Shown: positions 1 through 8,976 of the stretch, in pieces
Layout of the letters: each line of letters opens with the position of its first letter
Position numbering within the stretch: position 1 is the first letter of the stretch
Assembly: GCA_016786465.1 (NCBI GenBank)
Contig: JAEUWC010000006.1
Coordinates: 1-64,000 of the forward strand
DNA from: Bdellovibrionales bacterium
GTDB lineage: Bacteria; Bdellovibrionota; UBA1018
Direction of reading: 5' to 3'
Length of the DNA: 64,000 nucleotides
Program-made: the position numbers and the translations under genes
The notes under the pieces: model-generated
Told to the model about the DNA's origin: nothing
Database searches by the model: none
The model's input: only the letters and a program-made list of their open reading frames with translations

Positions 1-1
1 G

Positions 2-3000
2 GGCGGTGCCAACATCACGGGTAACAGCACGATCACTGGCAACACCACCATCACTGGAACCTTGGGAACTGGCGCAGTCACTTCAACCGGCGCCGTCACG
101 GGAACTTCTTTGACTGCAAGCGGTGGTGGAACCATCAGCACCACGGGCGCCACCAACACGGGAACATTGACCGCAACCGGCGCAATCAGCGGTGCATCAG
201 TTGCTGCAACCGGCGCCATCACGGGTGCTTCTTTGACCACAACGGGCGCAATCACGGGTGGCGACATCATCGCGCTTCCTACGGGTGTGGGCTCCGGCCA
301 AACCGGCCGTTTGCAACTTCGTGAATTGGCCGCTGGCGGCACAAATACCGTGGGATTTCGCGCACCTGATACGTTGGGTGCCGATGTCGTTTGGACCCTT
401 CCAAACGCCGACGGAACCAGCGGTTACGCGCTGACCACCAACGGAAGCGGACAACTTCAATGGACTGCGATGTCAGGCGGATCCATCGGGGGTTCAGGCA
501 CCGCAAACCGCATGACCAAGTTTACCGGAGCAACTTCGATCGGTGATTCATCCGTAACTGACGACGGCACGACTGTGACGATCGGATCGACTGCAGGAAT
601 TTCAGTGACCAACAACGCCACCGTTGGCGGTGATTTGGTGGTCAGTGGCGGCGATATCAATTCGGCTGCTGCAACGTTCAACGTCGCTAGCACCAACGCC
701 AATGGAACCGTGAACATCACGGCAACCGGCACAGGAAACGTCAATATCGGAACGGGAACCGGTGCAATCAACTTGCAAGACCAAACCAGCGTGACCGGCA
801 ACCTACAAGTTTCCGGAACGCTGTATGCAAACGGTGGAACGATTTCGACTTTAGGTGGCGCGCTCGGCATTTCGTCTCAGATCAACAACACCATGACGGT
901 TGCATCAACCGGCACAGGCCAAACCGTGATCAGTTCGGGTAGCGGCGGAATTCTACTTTCAAATGCGACGTCAACAGCAGGCGATATCGTTCCAACTTCG
1001 AACAATACTCGCGACCTGGGTTCAGTGGGCGCACGATTCAAAGATGGGTATTTTGCCGGGACTTTGACGTCTGGCCCCGTTTCAGCAACGACGATCTCAG
1101 GAACGACGGGAACTTTTTCAACAGGCTTGGTTGCTCCATCGTTATCCAGCACTGGCGCATTGGCTATTTCATCTGCTGCCGGCGGAAACCTTTCGCTGAA
1201 TTCAGGCACAGGAACAGTTTCATTGACGTCGACAAACCCCGGAGCTTCAGGTGCCGTCGTCCTAAACGCGGCGACACCCACTGGCGTCATTTACTTCCAA
1301 AGCGACAGCGTCACCAAAGCTGGATTGACCAGTAATGGTCTGTGGGCACGTTCGGTTCTTGGAATTAATGGTTCGACTTCGGGTTCTGTGACTTTGGCTG
1401 TCCCAGCCACTGTGGGGGGATTTTTTACTTTCAACCTTCCACAGTACAACGTGACTTGGCCTGCAACGGTCGGAACCAGCGGCTATGCCCTGACCACCGA
1501 CGGAACAACGGGTGCACTTTCTTGGTCACCCATGTCGGGCGGCGGAATCACCAACGGCGCCGGCGCAAACGTGATTCCAAAATCCGACGGCACCAACCTG
1601 GTCGCGTCGATCATGAGCGAATCCGGAACGAACATCAGCGTCACGGGTTCAGTCGACGTTTCAAACTATTACCGCCAAGGCGGTACGACGATCTTGAACA
1701 CCGCTACCGGCGTCACAAACCTTTTCGTTGGAAGATCGGCCGGAACTTTGACGTCAGCAAACATTGGCACAAACAACGTCGCAGCAGGTACAAACGCCTT
1801 GGATAGCACCACGGGCGCCGCCGCAGCTGACAACACCGCTATCGGTTACAACGCAGGTACCGCGGTCACTACGGCATCGAACAGCGTCTTTGTGGGTAGT
1901 CAAGCTGGTCAATCGGTGACGACTTCAAGTTCGAACGTTTACGTCGGCATGCAAGCCGGCCGCGACATGACTGGCGGCGGTAACGTTGCCGTCGGATTCC
2001 AAGCTGGCGTCACTGCTGGCGGCACAGGAAACTCGACCTATATTGGAAAAATGGCGGGTCAACAGGCCACGGGCGTTGGAAACTCTTTCCTGGGTTCTGA
2101 AGCCGGTTTGAATACCACGACAGGCACACAGAACGCTTATTTCGGTGCCTTTTCGGGTCGTAACACCACGGGTTCAAACAACGTTTTCGTCGGTTACAAC
2201 GCGGGTAACGGTACTGCTGCCAGCGCAGGCGCTGGAAACACTTTTGTCGGTACTGCTTCGGGTCAAGCGATCGACGCCGGCAACTCGAACGTCGGTTTGG
2301 GACGAAACACTCTTTTAACTGCCACCAGTTCTAGCGCAAACACTGCACTGGGAACTTTCGCCGGTGATTCGATCACCAGCGGCGGCAACAACACGATGAT
2401 CGGTTACAACAGCGGTAACAACATTGTCGCCGGCACCAACAACGTCATGTTGGGATATCAAGCCGGCCCAACCACTGACCAATCTCAAAAACTTTACATC
2501 GACAACACTGAAACCGACACTCCGCTGGTTTACGGCGAATTCAACAACAACCTTTTGCGTTTCCGCGGTGATACAGAAGTTCGTGGTGTTTCTGGCGTTG
2601 GACGTGAATTTAGAATTTATGACAGCGACAACACCAATCGCATTTCGCTTCGCGCACCCGCCACCGCTTCTTTGACGGCGGACTACACTTTGACCCTTCC
2701 GGTCGACGACGGAACCAGCGGACAAGTTTTGACGACCGACGGTGCAGGTGCATTGTCTTGGACCAGTCCTGGCGGAACTATGGGTGGATCGGGTACAACC
2801 GGTCGCCTTCCAAAGTTCACCGCAGCGACGACTTTGGGCGACAGCGTTCTTTACGAAGCAACTGGAAGAATCGGAATTGGCGCGGCACCAACGACCGACG
2901 CTTTGGAAGTCACAGGCGCAATCAATGCGACTACTTACTATAAACAAGGCGGATTTACCGTCATCAACACAGGAACAGGTACGAACAACGCCTTCTTTGG

Positions 3001-6000
3001 CCGTACAGTGGGTAACACGACGCTGACGGGATCCTTGAACACTGCCGTCGGTGCAAGCTCGGGTTCGGCACTGACGACCGGATCACAGAACACTTTCCTT
3101 GGCGTGGGCGCAGGTGCTGCAGTTACGACTGGCAGTAGCAATTTGCTGATTGGACCTAACGCGGGAACCCTGATTCAGAGCGGCCCAAACAATATCTTGA
3201 TTGGCGTCAACTCGGGTTCTTCGCTTGTGACTGGTGGCGGAAACCTGATGATCGGCGTCGGATCAGGTTCAGCGACAACAGGATCAGGCAACGTATTCTT
3301 GGGTCATAGCAGCGGTTTGGCGATTACTGCAGGAACCGGCAACGTCATGCTTGGACCCAACGCTGGACCTACCGCCAACCAGTCCAACAAGCTTTACATC
3401 AACAATTCGCAAAGCGACACGCCCCTCATCGGCGGAGACTTTTCATCCTTCTGGGCTCAGATCCATGGGGATCTAGAAATTCGTGGCGTGGCATCAACCA
3501 CTCGCGAAGTTCGATTCTATGACAGTGACAACTCAAACCGCATTAACGTGCGCGCGCCTGCAACTGGTTCTTTGACCGCCAACTACACCTTGACCTTACC
3601 AGTCGACGACGGCACCAGCGGCCAAGTCTTGACGACCGACGGAACCGGGGCTCTTTCGTGGACGACCGTTGGCGGCTCGTCAGTCATGACCGAAATTGCT
3701 CCGGCGGCGACCCGCCGAAGCATCATTGCTGGAACTAGCGCAGGTTCAGCGCTGACCGCGTCGACGGGAACGGACAACTTGATCGTGGGCTATAACGCGG
3801 GCAACGCGTTGAATACCGGTAGCTCGAACGTGTTCTTAGGACCGTACGCTGGTATGGCCACCACTTCGGGTGGACAAAACGTCATCATTGGTCAAAACGC
3901 TGGCATCACAATGACTGCGCAAAGCAACGCGGTAATTGTGGGTCAAGGCGCAGGTCAAAGTGCAACTGTTGGCGGAACTTTCGTCGGCCGGGCTGCCGGT
4001 TCGAACAACTCAGGTGGCAATAATACTTTTATTGGTGAAAACGCTGGGTCGGCAAATACTAGCGGTGGTTCTTCGACGCTGATTGGATCCCAAGCCGGCC
4101 TGAACATTACGACGGCCACCAGCACGATCGCTTTGGGATATCAAGCAGGCCGCGGCACGGCAGCGTCGGCGACTGGCGTGGGCAATATGTTCTTGGGGAA
4201 CCAATCCGGATTTTCATTCACTTCCGGATATAGCAATACCGCCGTGGGTCTCGGGACGGCTTACAGTACAACGTCGGGATTCTATAACTCTTACTTTGGC
4301 CGCGAGGCCGGTTACTCAAACGTTACAGGAAACAACAACGCGTTTTTTGGCGCAATCACCGGACAAATGAATACGGGAAGCTTGAACTCGTTCTTCGGAG
4401 CAGGCGCCGGCAGCAGCAACACGGGATCAAACAACACTTACATCGGTTATTCAGCAGGCGCCAATTCGGCGACGGGAACCGGAAACGTCTTCGTTGGTTA
4501 CTACGCTGGTTTGAACGAAACCGGATCCAACAAACTTTATATCACGAATACAAACTCGACGACGCCACTCATCGGCGGAGACTTTTCGACGTTTTTGGCC
4601 CAGATCCATGGCGACACCGAAATTCGCGGTGTTTCGGGTGTCGGTCGCGAACTTCGAATTTATGACAGCGATAACACCAATCGAGTTTCAATCCGCGTAC
4701 CTGCCACCGCGTCTTTGACGGCGAACTACACTTTGACGCTGCCAGTGGACGACGGAACCAGCGGCCAGGTCCTTTCAACGGACGGATCCGGCAATCTTTC
4801 TTGGGCAAGCGCGGGCGGCTCAATCACTTGGAATTCAGGTACAGGAAACCTTTACGGCGCAGGAACTTCGGGCGCGGCGCTGGGCGGTGGAGGAACGCAA
4901 AACACTTTGTTGGGCGGCAACGCAGGTCCTGCGGTTTCTAGCGGTTGGTACAATACTTTGGTGGGTTACAATTCCGGAACCGCGTTGAACACGGGCATTC
5001 AAAACGTCATCGTCGGACATTCAGCTGGCGCTGCATTAACCAGTACGTCAAACAACGTTGTAATCGGTTACCAAGCTATGTCGCAAGCTGCTGGTTCCAA
5101 CACTTCTGTGGCGGTGGGCTATCAGGCAGGCTACAAAAACGATGTTTCTTTGAACACCTTTGTGGGCCCAGGCGCTGGGTACAACACGACCACCGGACAG
5201 TACAATACTTTCCTGGGATATAACGCCGGATACGGTGGAGCAACTTCGACGGGTGCAAGCAACACTTTCATTGGTTCGTCTGCCGGCTATCAAGTGACCA
5301 CAGGCGGCAGCAACACGGCTGTCGGATTTGAAGCTCAACGTGGCCTGACTACTGGTACAGGAAACGCGATGTTCGGTTATTACGCAGGTCGATGGATTGC
5401 TACCGGCTCGAATAACGTGATGATGGGGTACACGGCCGGGGGTAACGGCGGGACGGCTCAAGCCAACAACGTCCTGATTGGGTACGGTGCTGGGTATAAC
5501 AACAATCAAAACAACAACGTTATGGTTGGACCTTTTGCTGGTTATCTGAACACGACCGGAGGTGCTTCTACTTTCGTCGGAAATATGGCGGGATACAACC
5601 AGTCCACCGGCGCTGGTAATACTTTGATCGGGCAGCAAGCTGGCTACTCGATAACAGGAACCAACGAAAACACAATCGTAGGGCAAGCGGCTGGTTTCTG
5701 GATGACCGGAGCCAATAATACATTGTTGGGTAGCGGGGCAGGTTCAAACGCAACATCCGGATCAAATAACGTATTTATTGGACAAAACACTGGCAATAGC
5801 AGCGGTGGCGGCGCCAACAACACCTATGTTGGTACCAATGCCGGCCAAGGCGGATCGGGTTCCAATAACGTCTTCATCGGTTACCAAGCTGGGTACAGTG
5901 AAACCGGATCGAACAAACTTTACATCGATAACAGCAACACTTCGTCACCTTTGATCGGTGGCGACTTCAGCGCCAATACGGTGACCATCAATGGTGGATT

Positions 6001-6460
6001 GACAGTCGCTGCGGGTAACACTTTGACGATTCCTGTCGGAGCGCTGACGGACGGTTCAGTCAATAACGCCGACATCGCCGATTCGACGATCCACCCAAGA
6101 AAACTTGCGGGTGCTCCGGGATCGGTATTGTCATCGGGTCCAACTGCATATGACGGAGTCGCTGACGTGCTGAATATCGGTTCCGCACTTCCAACCGTCG
6201 GCGGTCAAGCTGCAGTCTATTTGGTTCGTTCGTGGTGCAAAGCGGGAACGGATGAAGGCATAGTGATGGGTAAAGTCTTCGTGAAATCTGACGGCACCAA
6301 TTTCCAATACGTCCAAGACCACGCCTATCAAACCGGTAGCGGCATTCTTAGCCACAGCATCAGCCTGGTGGGCGGTATCCCACGCGCTTCCTGCACCGAA
6401 TCATCCGGCATGACCAACACCATGCGTTTTTCGTGGCACGTTATCGCTACTTTCGACTAA
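2..6460 (+). CDS. Giant modular surface fibre / adhesin, 5' end outside the window (MAT-like)
   Basis: The frame is open at base 2, so the true start and any signal or anchor region lie upstream; about 2150 residues are visible. The protein is almost entirely low-complexity Gly/Asn/Thr/Ser sequence. Long runs of a head-type repeat (pattern near GSNNVFVGYNAG, NTAVGYGAG) resemble YadA-head and phage tail-fibre modules. They are separated by spacers of the type LPVDDGTSGQVLTTDG. Three spacers are near-identical 275-bp blocks. A 'DLGSVGARFKDGYF' motif near base 1020 is typical of tail-fibre shafts. The last ~110 residues are non-repetitive and hold two Cys, a likely tip domain. No C-terminal YadA barrel anchor and no endosialidase chaperone domain is visible. 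This matches the architecture of the mosaic adhesive trimer fibres known in Bdellovibrio. Family assignment is inference; the coding call is certain. Confidence 0.85.
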   Translation, partial: GGANITGNSTITGNTTITGTLGTGAVTSTGAVTGTSLTASGGGTISTTGATNTGTLTATGAISGASVAATGAITGASLTTTGAITGGDIIALPTGVGSGQTGRLQLRELAAGGTNTVGFRAPDTLGADVVWTLPNADGTSGYALTTNGSGQLQWTAMSGGSIGGSGTANRMTKFTGATSIGDSSVTDDGTTVTIGSTAGISVTNNATVGGDLVVSGGDINSAAATFNVASTNANGTVNITATGTGNVNIGTGTGAINLQDQTSVTGNLQVSGTLYANGGTISTLGGALGISSQINNTMTVASTGTGQTVISSGSGGILLSNATSTAGDIVPTSNNTRDLGSVGARFKDGYFAGTLTSGPVSATTISGTTGTFSTGLVAPSLSSTGALAISSAAGGNLSLNSGTGTVSLTSTNPGASGAVVLNAATPTGVIYFQSDSVTKAGLTSNGLWARSVLGINGSTSGSVTLAVPATVGGFFTFNLPQYNVTWPATVGTSGYALTTDGTTGALSWSPMSGGGITNGAGANVIPKSDGTNLVASIMSESGTNISVTGSVDVSNYYRQGGTTILNTATGVTNLFVGRSAGTLTSANIGTNNVAAGTNALDSTTGAAAADNTAIGYNAGTAVTTASNSVFVGSQAGQSVTTSSSNVYVGMQAGRDMTGGGNVAVGFQAGVTAGGTGNSTYIGKMAGQQATGVGNSFLGSEAGLNTTTGTQNAYFGAFSGRNTTGSNNVFVGYNAGNGTAASAGAGNTFVGTASGQAIDAGNSNVGLGRNTLLTATSSSANTALGTFAGDSITSGGNNTMIGYNSGNNIVAGTNNVMLGYQAGPTTDQSQKLYIDNTETDTPLVYGEFNNNLLRFRGDTEVRGVSGVGREFRIYDSDNTNRISLRAPATASLTADYTLTLPVDDGTSGQVLTTDGAGALSWTSPGGTMGGSGTTGRLPKFTAATTLGDSVLYEATGRIGIGAAPTTDALEVTGAINATTYYKQGGFTVINTGTGTNNAFFGRTVGNTTLTGSLNTAVGASSGSALTTGSQNTFLGVGAGAAVTTGSSNLLIGPNAGTLIQSGPNNILIGVNSGSSLVTGGGNLMIGVGSGSATTGSGNVFLGHSSGLAITAGTGNVMLGPNAGPTANQSNKLYINNSQSDTPLIGGDFSSFWAQIHGDLEIRGVASTTREVRFYDSDNSNRINVRAPATGSLTANYTLTLPVDDGTSGQVLTTDGTGALSWTTVGGSSVMTEIAPAATRRSIIAGTSAGSALTASTGTDNLIVGYNAGNALNTGSSNVFLGPYAGMATTSGGQNVIIGQNAGITMTAQSNAVIVGQGAGQSATVGGTFVGRAAGSNNSGGNNTFIGENAGSANTSGGSSTLIGSQAGLNITTATSTIALGYQAGRGTAASATGVGNMFLGNQSGFSFTSGYSNTAVGLGTAYSTTSGFYNSYFGREAGYSNVTGNNNAFFGAITGQMNTGSLNSFFGAGAGSSNTGSNNTYIGYSAGANSATGTGNVFVGYYAGLNETGSNKLYITNTNSTTPLIGGDFSTFLAQIHGDTEIRGVSGVGRELRIYDSDNTNRVSIRVPATASLTANYTLTLPVDDGTSGQVLSTDGSGNLSWASAGGSITWNSGTGNLYGAGTSGAALGGGGTQNTLLGGNAGPAVSSGWYNTLVGYNSGTALNTGIQNVIVGHSAGAALTSTSNNVVIGYQAMSQAAGSNTSVAVGYQAGYKNDVSLNTFVGPGAGYNTTTGQYNTFLGYNAGYGGATSTGASNTFIGSSAGYQVTTGGSNTAVGFEAQRGLTTGTGNAMFGYYAGRWIATGSNNVMMGYTAGGNGGTAQANNVLIGYGAGYNNNQNNNVMVGPFAGYLNTTGGASTFVGNMAGYNQSTGAGNTLIGQQAGYSITGTNENTIVGQAAGFWMTGANNTLLGSGAGSNATSGSNNVFIGQNTGNSSGGGANNTYVGTNAGQGGSGSNNVFIGYQAGYSETGSNKLYIDNSNTSSPLIGGDFSANTVTINGGLTVAAGNTLTIPVGALTDGSVNNADIADSTIHPRKLAGAPGSVLSSGPTAYDGVADVLNIGSALPTVGGQAAVYLVRSWCKAGTDEGIVMGKVFVKSDGTNFQYVQDHAYQTGSGILSHSISLVGGIPRASCTESSGMTNTMRFSWHVIATFD
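2489..2763 (+). repeat. Fibre spacer module, copy 1 of 3
   Basis: This in-frame block runs from KLYID to LSWT and carries GDTEVRGVSG, RIYDSDNTNR and LPVDDGTSGQVL. It has exactly the same length as the blocks at 3389 and 4532, which suggests duplication or recombination within the gene. Confidence 0.85.
3389..3663 (+). repeat. Fibre spacer module, copy 2 of 3
   Basis: Same 275-bp layout as copy 1 (KLYINN ... LPVDDGTSGQVL ... LSWT), with more divergence in the first third. Confidence 0.85.
4532..4806 (+). repeat. Fibre spacer module, copy 3 of 3
   Basis: Same 275-bp layout (KLYITN ... RGVSGVGREL ... LPVDDGTSGQVL ... LSWA). A fourth KLYID start at about 5915 leads into the C-terminal region instead of the rest of the module. 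Confidence 0.85.
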
Positions 6461-6494
6461 ATACCCGACCAAGTCTAATTTCTATTACCTGTTA

Positions 6495-6589
6495 AATTTA
6501 GTTCAAACTAAATTCAACACCTATGAGAACTCTCGAGTTCCCGACCAGAAGTTTTTTCTATTAGGTGTGAAATTTACTTGAAGTAAATT
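6495..6589. repeat. 95-bp element with palindromic terminal inverted repeats
   Basis: The left end is a 9-bp perfect hairpin arm pair (AATTTAGTT-CA-AACTAAATT) followed by ACACCTA. The right end is TAGGTGT followed by AATTTACTT-G-AAGTAAATT. The two ends are imperfect inverted copies of each other over about 28 bases. A third small hairpin (GAACT-CTCG-AGTTC) lies between them, followed by a T run. It could be a MITE-like remnant, a bidirectional terminator, or paired operators. Confidence 0.6.
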
Positions 6590-6618
6590 GGATAGCTGTG
6601 AGAAAAAGAAGGCCAGGG

Positions 6619-7977
6619 ATGAAATTTAGGCTAAGGATGGCCTATTTTCGATCTCGGAACCTCCCGATGATCCAACGGCGCCTTTTCCACCCCCTTCAGC
6701 TCGCTCTCCGCAATGACATGGTGTTTCTTTCTGGCCCTCGCGGCGCGGGCAAGTCGCTGCTTGCCCACCAGACGACCCGAACGATGAAAGGGATCTACTA
6801 TTCTTGGGACATTGCTCAGGATCGAAAATCGCTTCTGAATCAGGAACTGCAGGCGGGCCAAAATCTTTGGGTTTTTGACGAACTTCACAAGCTCAAGGGC
6901 TGGGAAAAGTGGTTGGAACAGGTGATGAAAGCCCACCCAAAACAGCGCCAAATTCTGATCGCAGGCAGCAGAAATCTGGTCGTCGAATCTCACCAAAGCA
7001 AGGCGCGACACGCGAAAAGAAAATCCGCGCGCTTAACTCCGGGACTTACCGTCGAACGAAATCAACCCGGCCAGGCTCCGAATTTTCAGCGCCTGCATTA
7101 CTCGCTTCATCCACTTTCCTTGACCGAAGTCCTGGCGATGGATCCACTGCCGCTGTCGCGTTTGGACACTGACCCTAGTGAACTTCCTCCGGGTGCTCCG
7201 ATCCATTTTGGAACCGACACGCGTGCGTTGCAGGAAGCGCTTGTCAATTTGATGACTTTTTCTGGATTCCCTGAACCTTTCGAAAAAGCATCTGAAGGCG
7301 ATGCGAAAAGATGGTCGCAGCTTTATCCCAGTCAGTTGATTCGCGAAGAACTGCAGTCATCCGAAATGATCCAAGATCTAGACCGCGTCGAAATTCTTTT
7401 TGATCGACTTTCGCATTCGGTGGGCGACGTGCTTTCCATCAACGAATTTCGAAGCCAGCTTCAGGTGTCTTTCATTACCGCGCGAAAATGGATCGAAGCG
7501 TTGGAACGCGTGTACGGCGTCTTTCGACTTTACCCACTGGATTCTCCGACGCTGAAATCCGTCAAAAAAGAGGCGAAACTTTATTTCTGGGATTGGACAC
7601 GACCCAGCACCGAAGCAGCGCGATTTGAGAACCTAATGGCCGTCCACCTGCGTCGTTTTTGCGATTGGCAGAACGAACAGGAACCTTTTGGCGCGCGCTT
7701 TGAACTTCGCTATTTCCGAAACGTGCATCGCCACGAAGTGCACTTTGTCGTGGTTCGCGACGGGGCGCCTTGGATCGCCGTTGAAACCACCTTGGAAGAC
7801 CAATGGATCGACCCTAGCTTAAAATACTTTTGCGAAAGGGTGCCCGTGAAGCGTGGCTTCCAAGTCAGTTTGCGCGGGGGGCGGAATCAGTCTTTTGGAC
7901 GCTTTGGCGACGCGGTTCCCGGCGGTGTTCCGATCCAACAGGTCCCTGGCCGGCTTTTCTTGAAGGCGATTCCTTAG
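6619..7977 (+). CDS. AAA ATPase with C-terminal DUF4143-type domain
   Basis: The protein has about 452 residues. Near its N-terminus is a Walker A motif (GPRGAGKS), followed by a Walker B-like segment (LWVFDELHKL) and an ILIAGSRN sensor-like strand, the pattern of the AAA_14/DUF4143 family. The C-terminal half holds the DUF4143-like nuclease-fold region (YFRNVHRHEVHFVVV ... IAVETTLE), where family members usually show E-V-D and E-V/I-K. Here the last Lys is replaced (VETT), so any nuclease activity is doubtful. The ATG at 6619 is preferred because an AGAAGG stretch precedes it; a GTG at 6598 would also be in frame. The 3' end overlaps the converging gene by 113 bp. Cellular role in this family is mostly unknown. 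Confidence 0.8.
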   Translation: MKFRLRMAYFRSRNLPMIQRRLFHPLQLALRNDMVFLSGPRGAGKSLLAHQTTRTMKGIYYSWDIAQDRKSLLNQELQAGQNLWVFDELHKLKGWEKWLEQVMKAHPKQRQILIAGSRNLVVESHQSKARHAKRKSARLTPGLTVERNQPGQAPNFQRLHYSLHPLSLTEVLAMDPLPLSRLDTDPSELPPGAPIHFGTDTRALQEALVNLMTFSGFPEPFEKASEGDAKRWSQLYPSQLIREELQSSEMIQDLDRVEILFDRLSHSVGDVLSINEFRSQLQVSFITARKWIEALERVYGVFRLYPLDSPTLKSVKKEAKLYFWDWTRPSTEAARFENLMAVHLRRFCDWQNEQEPFGARFELRYFRNVHRHEVHFVVVRDGAPWIAVETTLEDQWIDPSLKYFCERVPVKRGFQVSLRGGRNQSFGRFGDAVPGGVPIQQVPGRLFLKAIP

Positions 7978-8899
7978 CCGCTTTTAGAATCCTTGGGTTG
8001 ATGACCCGGGCCGCATCCACCCCATACCGTTTGACCATGGCCTGGATTCGATCCGGGTAAACAGGGCAGCTTAGGCGGCGACCGTACGACTTTTCCAATT
8101 CTGAAATTCGCTTCTGGATCGATTGCGCCATTTCGGCGCTACGGTACTCGTTGCAGTTCATCCCTTCATCCCAAGCGCCCGAGACGTATTTAGCAAGGTC
8201 CAGGGGAATCTTTTCAGTCCAGACGCCCTGATTGCAAGTAAAGTAAATCGAAGCGCGGGGGCCTGTCCCAACTGGCCCCAACAGGTCTTTCCAAAAATGG
8301 TACCCGTCGTAATTTGCCGCTAGATCCGCGTAGGAAAGAACACCGCCCGTCCAAATCCCAAAAATGCTTTTTTCCGAAAAATCCCCGATTTCCAGCGCAT
8401 CCTGAAGGGTTCTTCCGGCCTGATGAACGATCGTATAGTAAGTGTGACCTTCGTCAATAAAGTGACCCAGCTTGTCCGCACCAATCACCCAGCCGTTGTG
8501 ATGAAAATTCCCAGCTAATCCGATCTTGAAAAAGCCGCCCAGCACCAAAGGAAACCGATCAATCAGCGGCAACGTTCCGTAAACGGTTTCTGAAAGGTTC
8601 AAATTCACGCGGTCGACTTTTCCACTGTTGTTGATGAAGTCTTCAATCATACCGACCAAAGGACGCCGAAGTTCTTTTCCCAATTCTTCGTCCAGGTTTT
8701 GCCAATCGCATTTGCCCGTTGATACCCCTTGCGCCTGAACTCGGGTCAGACCCAAGCGAATTCGTTGCTGCATTTCTTGTTGAACCGCTGCCAAGCCGTC
8801 TTGCATTTTTCGGTAGCGCAAAGTGAAGGCGTCAGTTTCGGCAGCTAGAGTCGACGCCGTCAAAAAAATAGCGAAAAAAAATGCGTGCATTCGAACCAT
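7865..8899 (-). CDS. Secreted protein of unknown function
   Basis: The protein has 344 residues with a clear N-terminal signal peptide (MVRMHAFFFAIFLTASTLAA), so it is likely periplasmic. A central motif DKLGHFIDEGHTYY has a metal-site look (two His, Asp, Glu), and there are scattered Cys in FTCNQ, GMNCNE and LSCPVY. The C-terminal ~45 residues are basic and of low complexity; they are the part that overlaps the converging ATPase gene, so the ancestral stop may have been earlier. I do not recognise the family. Confidence 0.75.
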   Translation of the reverse strand: MVRMHAFFFAIFLTASTLAAETDAFTLRYRKMQDGLAAVQQEMQQRIRLGLTRVQAQGVSTGKCDWQNLDEELGKELRRPLVGMIEDFINNSGKVDRVNLNLSETVYGTLPLIDRFPLVLGGFFKIGLAGNFHHNGWVIGADKLGHFIDEGHTYYTIVHQAGRTLQDALEIGDFSEKSIFGIWTGGVLSYADLAANYDGYHFWKDLLGPVGTGPRASIYFTCNQGVWTEKIPLDLAKYVSGAWDEGMNCNEYRSAEMAQSIQKRISELEKSYGRRLSCPVYPDRIQAMVKRYGVDAARVINPRILKAAKESPSRKAGQGPVGSEHRREPRRQSVQKTDSAPRAN

Positions 8900-8976
8900 T
8901 TAGTCAACGTGGGAAGTTGCTGACAAGAAGAAAATAATCCCAGCAATTTCATGAATCCCGACTAGAATGGAATGAA

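Noticed and set aside
457-1290. Minus-strand open frames within the fibre gene
   Set aside because: Translations are the reverse shadow of Gly/Thr/Asn repeats with Val/Pro-rich monotony; no ribosome site.
1-6460. Prophage tail-fibre region
   Set aside because: No other phage genes (capsid, terminase, tail, integrase) are near; the gene fits a host surface fibre.
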